Origin: Micrasema longulum
Taxonomy: Eukaryota; Arthropoda; Insecta; Trichoptera; Brachycentridae
Assembly: GCA_022494885.1 (NCBI GenBank)
Contig: JAGVSM010004977.1
Coordinates: 186,001-250,000, forward strand
Direction of reading: 5' to 3'
DNA length: 64,000 nucleotides
The translations under genes and the position numbers were made by a program. Every line of letters starts with the position of its first letter. Position 1 is the stretch's first letter. The notes below the pieces were generated by a model. It ran no database searches and was not told where the DNA came from. It saw only the letters and a list, made by a program, of their open reading frames with translations. This document shows positions 62,870 to 64,000 of this stretch, piece after piece.

Positions 62870-64000
62870 CTGTAAATTCAATTTATTGTTAGACCAGGAA
62901 TTACCAAACGTTTTTTCCTGGTTGAAAGAAAGATAAGCTCAGCTAGTTTGACGAAATTTGACATGGAAAACTACAAATCACTAGCTTTGTGTTTTCCATG
63001 TCCAAATAATAGAACTATGTATTTATTTTGTGTAAAATCAATAAAATAAATTGAATGTTACCTGTTTCAGAACATGCCTTTTCCTTTTCTAATAAAAATA
63101 GTCCAATTCATTCGATTACTAAAATCATTAGAACGAAAGTCCAGGGGGGGGAGGGAGCAGTGCCCAGATCTCAGAAAATCTTTACATTTGAGAATATACA
63201 CAGAGAAATTTACAAAATTTTACAACAATTTAAATCAATACACATATATTTAATTTCTCTTTATTTAATAACAAAATATTTATTCAAATCTTCAAGTACA
63301 AATAATAAGTACTTTGGCGGACTTTATTGGGAGGACTTATTTGGCGGAATATTGTAGATAAATGATAATTTATATTATAAAACATTATATTACATAATTT
63401 ATGACCGTATGTATAACTTACGACATACTTGTTTATTTTTTAAATAAATTAAATGACCGCATGTGTCACATACCATACTTTTTTCTATTAAAAAACAATG
63501 TACATAATCGTACGTATTTCATATACATAATACGAGAGAACCCTTTTGATAACCTTTCATAGCTCTAATTTTCTTGCCTTCTCTTTCACAGTTGTAGCTG
63601 CTCGATTGTTGAACAATCTACCCACTAATACCCACCCACTAATACTACTACTACCCACATGTTAGAGACTTCTTTATTTACATTTAAATCAAGATTGAAA
63701 TGTCACTATCTAAATATTTAAGTTGTTCCTTTCTACCTCTTCTTTCCTTCCCATTTCCTCTCCTCTCTTCATAGTATAGTGCAATGATTTTTTTTTAGTT
63801 ATGTTTTGTTTTTAATTTTGTAAAAAAATTATAAGATTCAGTGTAATGATGAATTCCAGCCCAACCCTGAATTAAATTTAAAAAATGTTTTCGTGTACAC
63901 ATAAATACTTAAAAATTTTGGAGTACGATTAAATATCTCAAAAACGCATGCAAACATAAATAAAACATGCTAAAAATAGTATTCATTTTAAAATCGTAAA
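62870..64000. other. mbc intron at window edge
   Basis: No further mbc exon seen. Around 63,400-63,530 are AT-rich repeats of 'CGTACGTATTTC/ACATACTT' flavour. LINE 3' sequence occupies 63,580-63,890. Confidence 0.5.
63580..63890 (+). repeat. LINE 3' end scrap
   Basis: The plus frame reads FTVVAARLLNNLPTN and then, after a TAC trinucleotide expansion, LHLNQD*NVTI-like words matching the AARLWNxLP ... FKxxLKxHL tail of Jockey/CR1-type LINEs. A CT-rich 3' untranslated part follows (CTTTCCTTCCCATTTCC), as near 9,900. Confidence 0.55.

Noticed and set aside
1..64000. CRISPR array, operon or prokaryotic feature
   Set aside because: No spaced direct repeats; the genes are spliced eukaryotic genes, and the tandem repeats found are eukaryotic-type duplications or minisatellites.

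Overview
This window is AT-rich eukaryotic nuclear DNA. It has spliced genes with GT-AG introns and phase-matched exons, large introns, and a dense load of decayed transposons: LINEs, tRNA-derived SINEs, Penelope-like elements, mariner, hAT, pogo-like and PIF/Harbinger-like MITEs. The protein-coding content and the transposon mix point to an insect. The order is not resolved; short CCTACC runs near 26,897 are common in Lepidoptera, but that is only a hint.

Three host genes are supported. (1) A homologue of vertebrate C2orf42 lies on the minus strand in six exons from 22,223 (ATG) to 12,508 (stop). Its reconstructed CDS has 914 codons and every exon phase is compatible. (2) A complete, uninterrupted 2-aminoethanethiol (cysteamine) dioxygenase gene (ADO type, 247 aa) lies on the plus strand at 24,586-25,329, divergent from the C2orf42 homologue. 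A 1.73-kb hAT-like element with a perfect 8-bp target duplication sits in their shared upstream region. (3) The 3' half of a DOCK1-type Rac exchange factor gene (myoblast city, mbc) lies on the minus strand. Sixteen exons from 62,869 to 39,923 encode the catalytic DHR2 region and the proline-rich Crk-binding tail. The 5' half lies beyond the right edge of the window.

Layout. 1-12,500 is gene-free and carries LINE 3' scraps, MITEs and two mariner relics. 12,500-22,350 is the C2orf42 homologue, with a Penelope-like element in intron 4, a hammerhead-like inverted repeat and a LINE scrap in intron 3, another Penelope 3' end in intron 2 and a fresh-looking truncated LINE in intron 1. 22,350-25,330 is the divergent promoter region plus ADO. 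25,330-39,900 is gene-free, with a hAT MITE, a hAT nested inside a second copy of the promoter hAT, SINEs, LINE pieces and long AT-rich stretches with nothing recognisable. 39,900-64,000 is mbc with repeat-filled introns.

The three genes do not form a pathway. mbc acts with ELMO and Crk in Rac signalling. ADO is an oxygen-dependent thiol dioxygenase. The C2orf42 family is uncharacterised but shows zinc-binding cysteine clusters. The most interesting non-gene signals are hammerhead-ribozyme-like motifs in Penelope-type repeats, the promoter-splitting hAT, and several MITEs with exact termini and target duplications.
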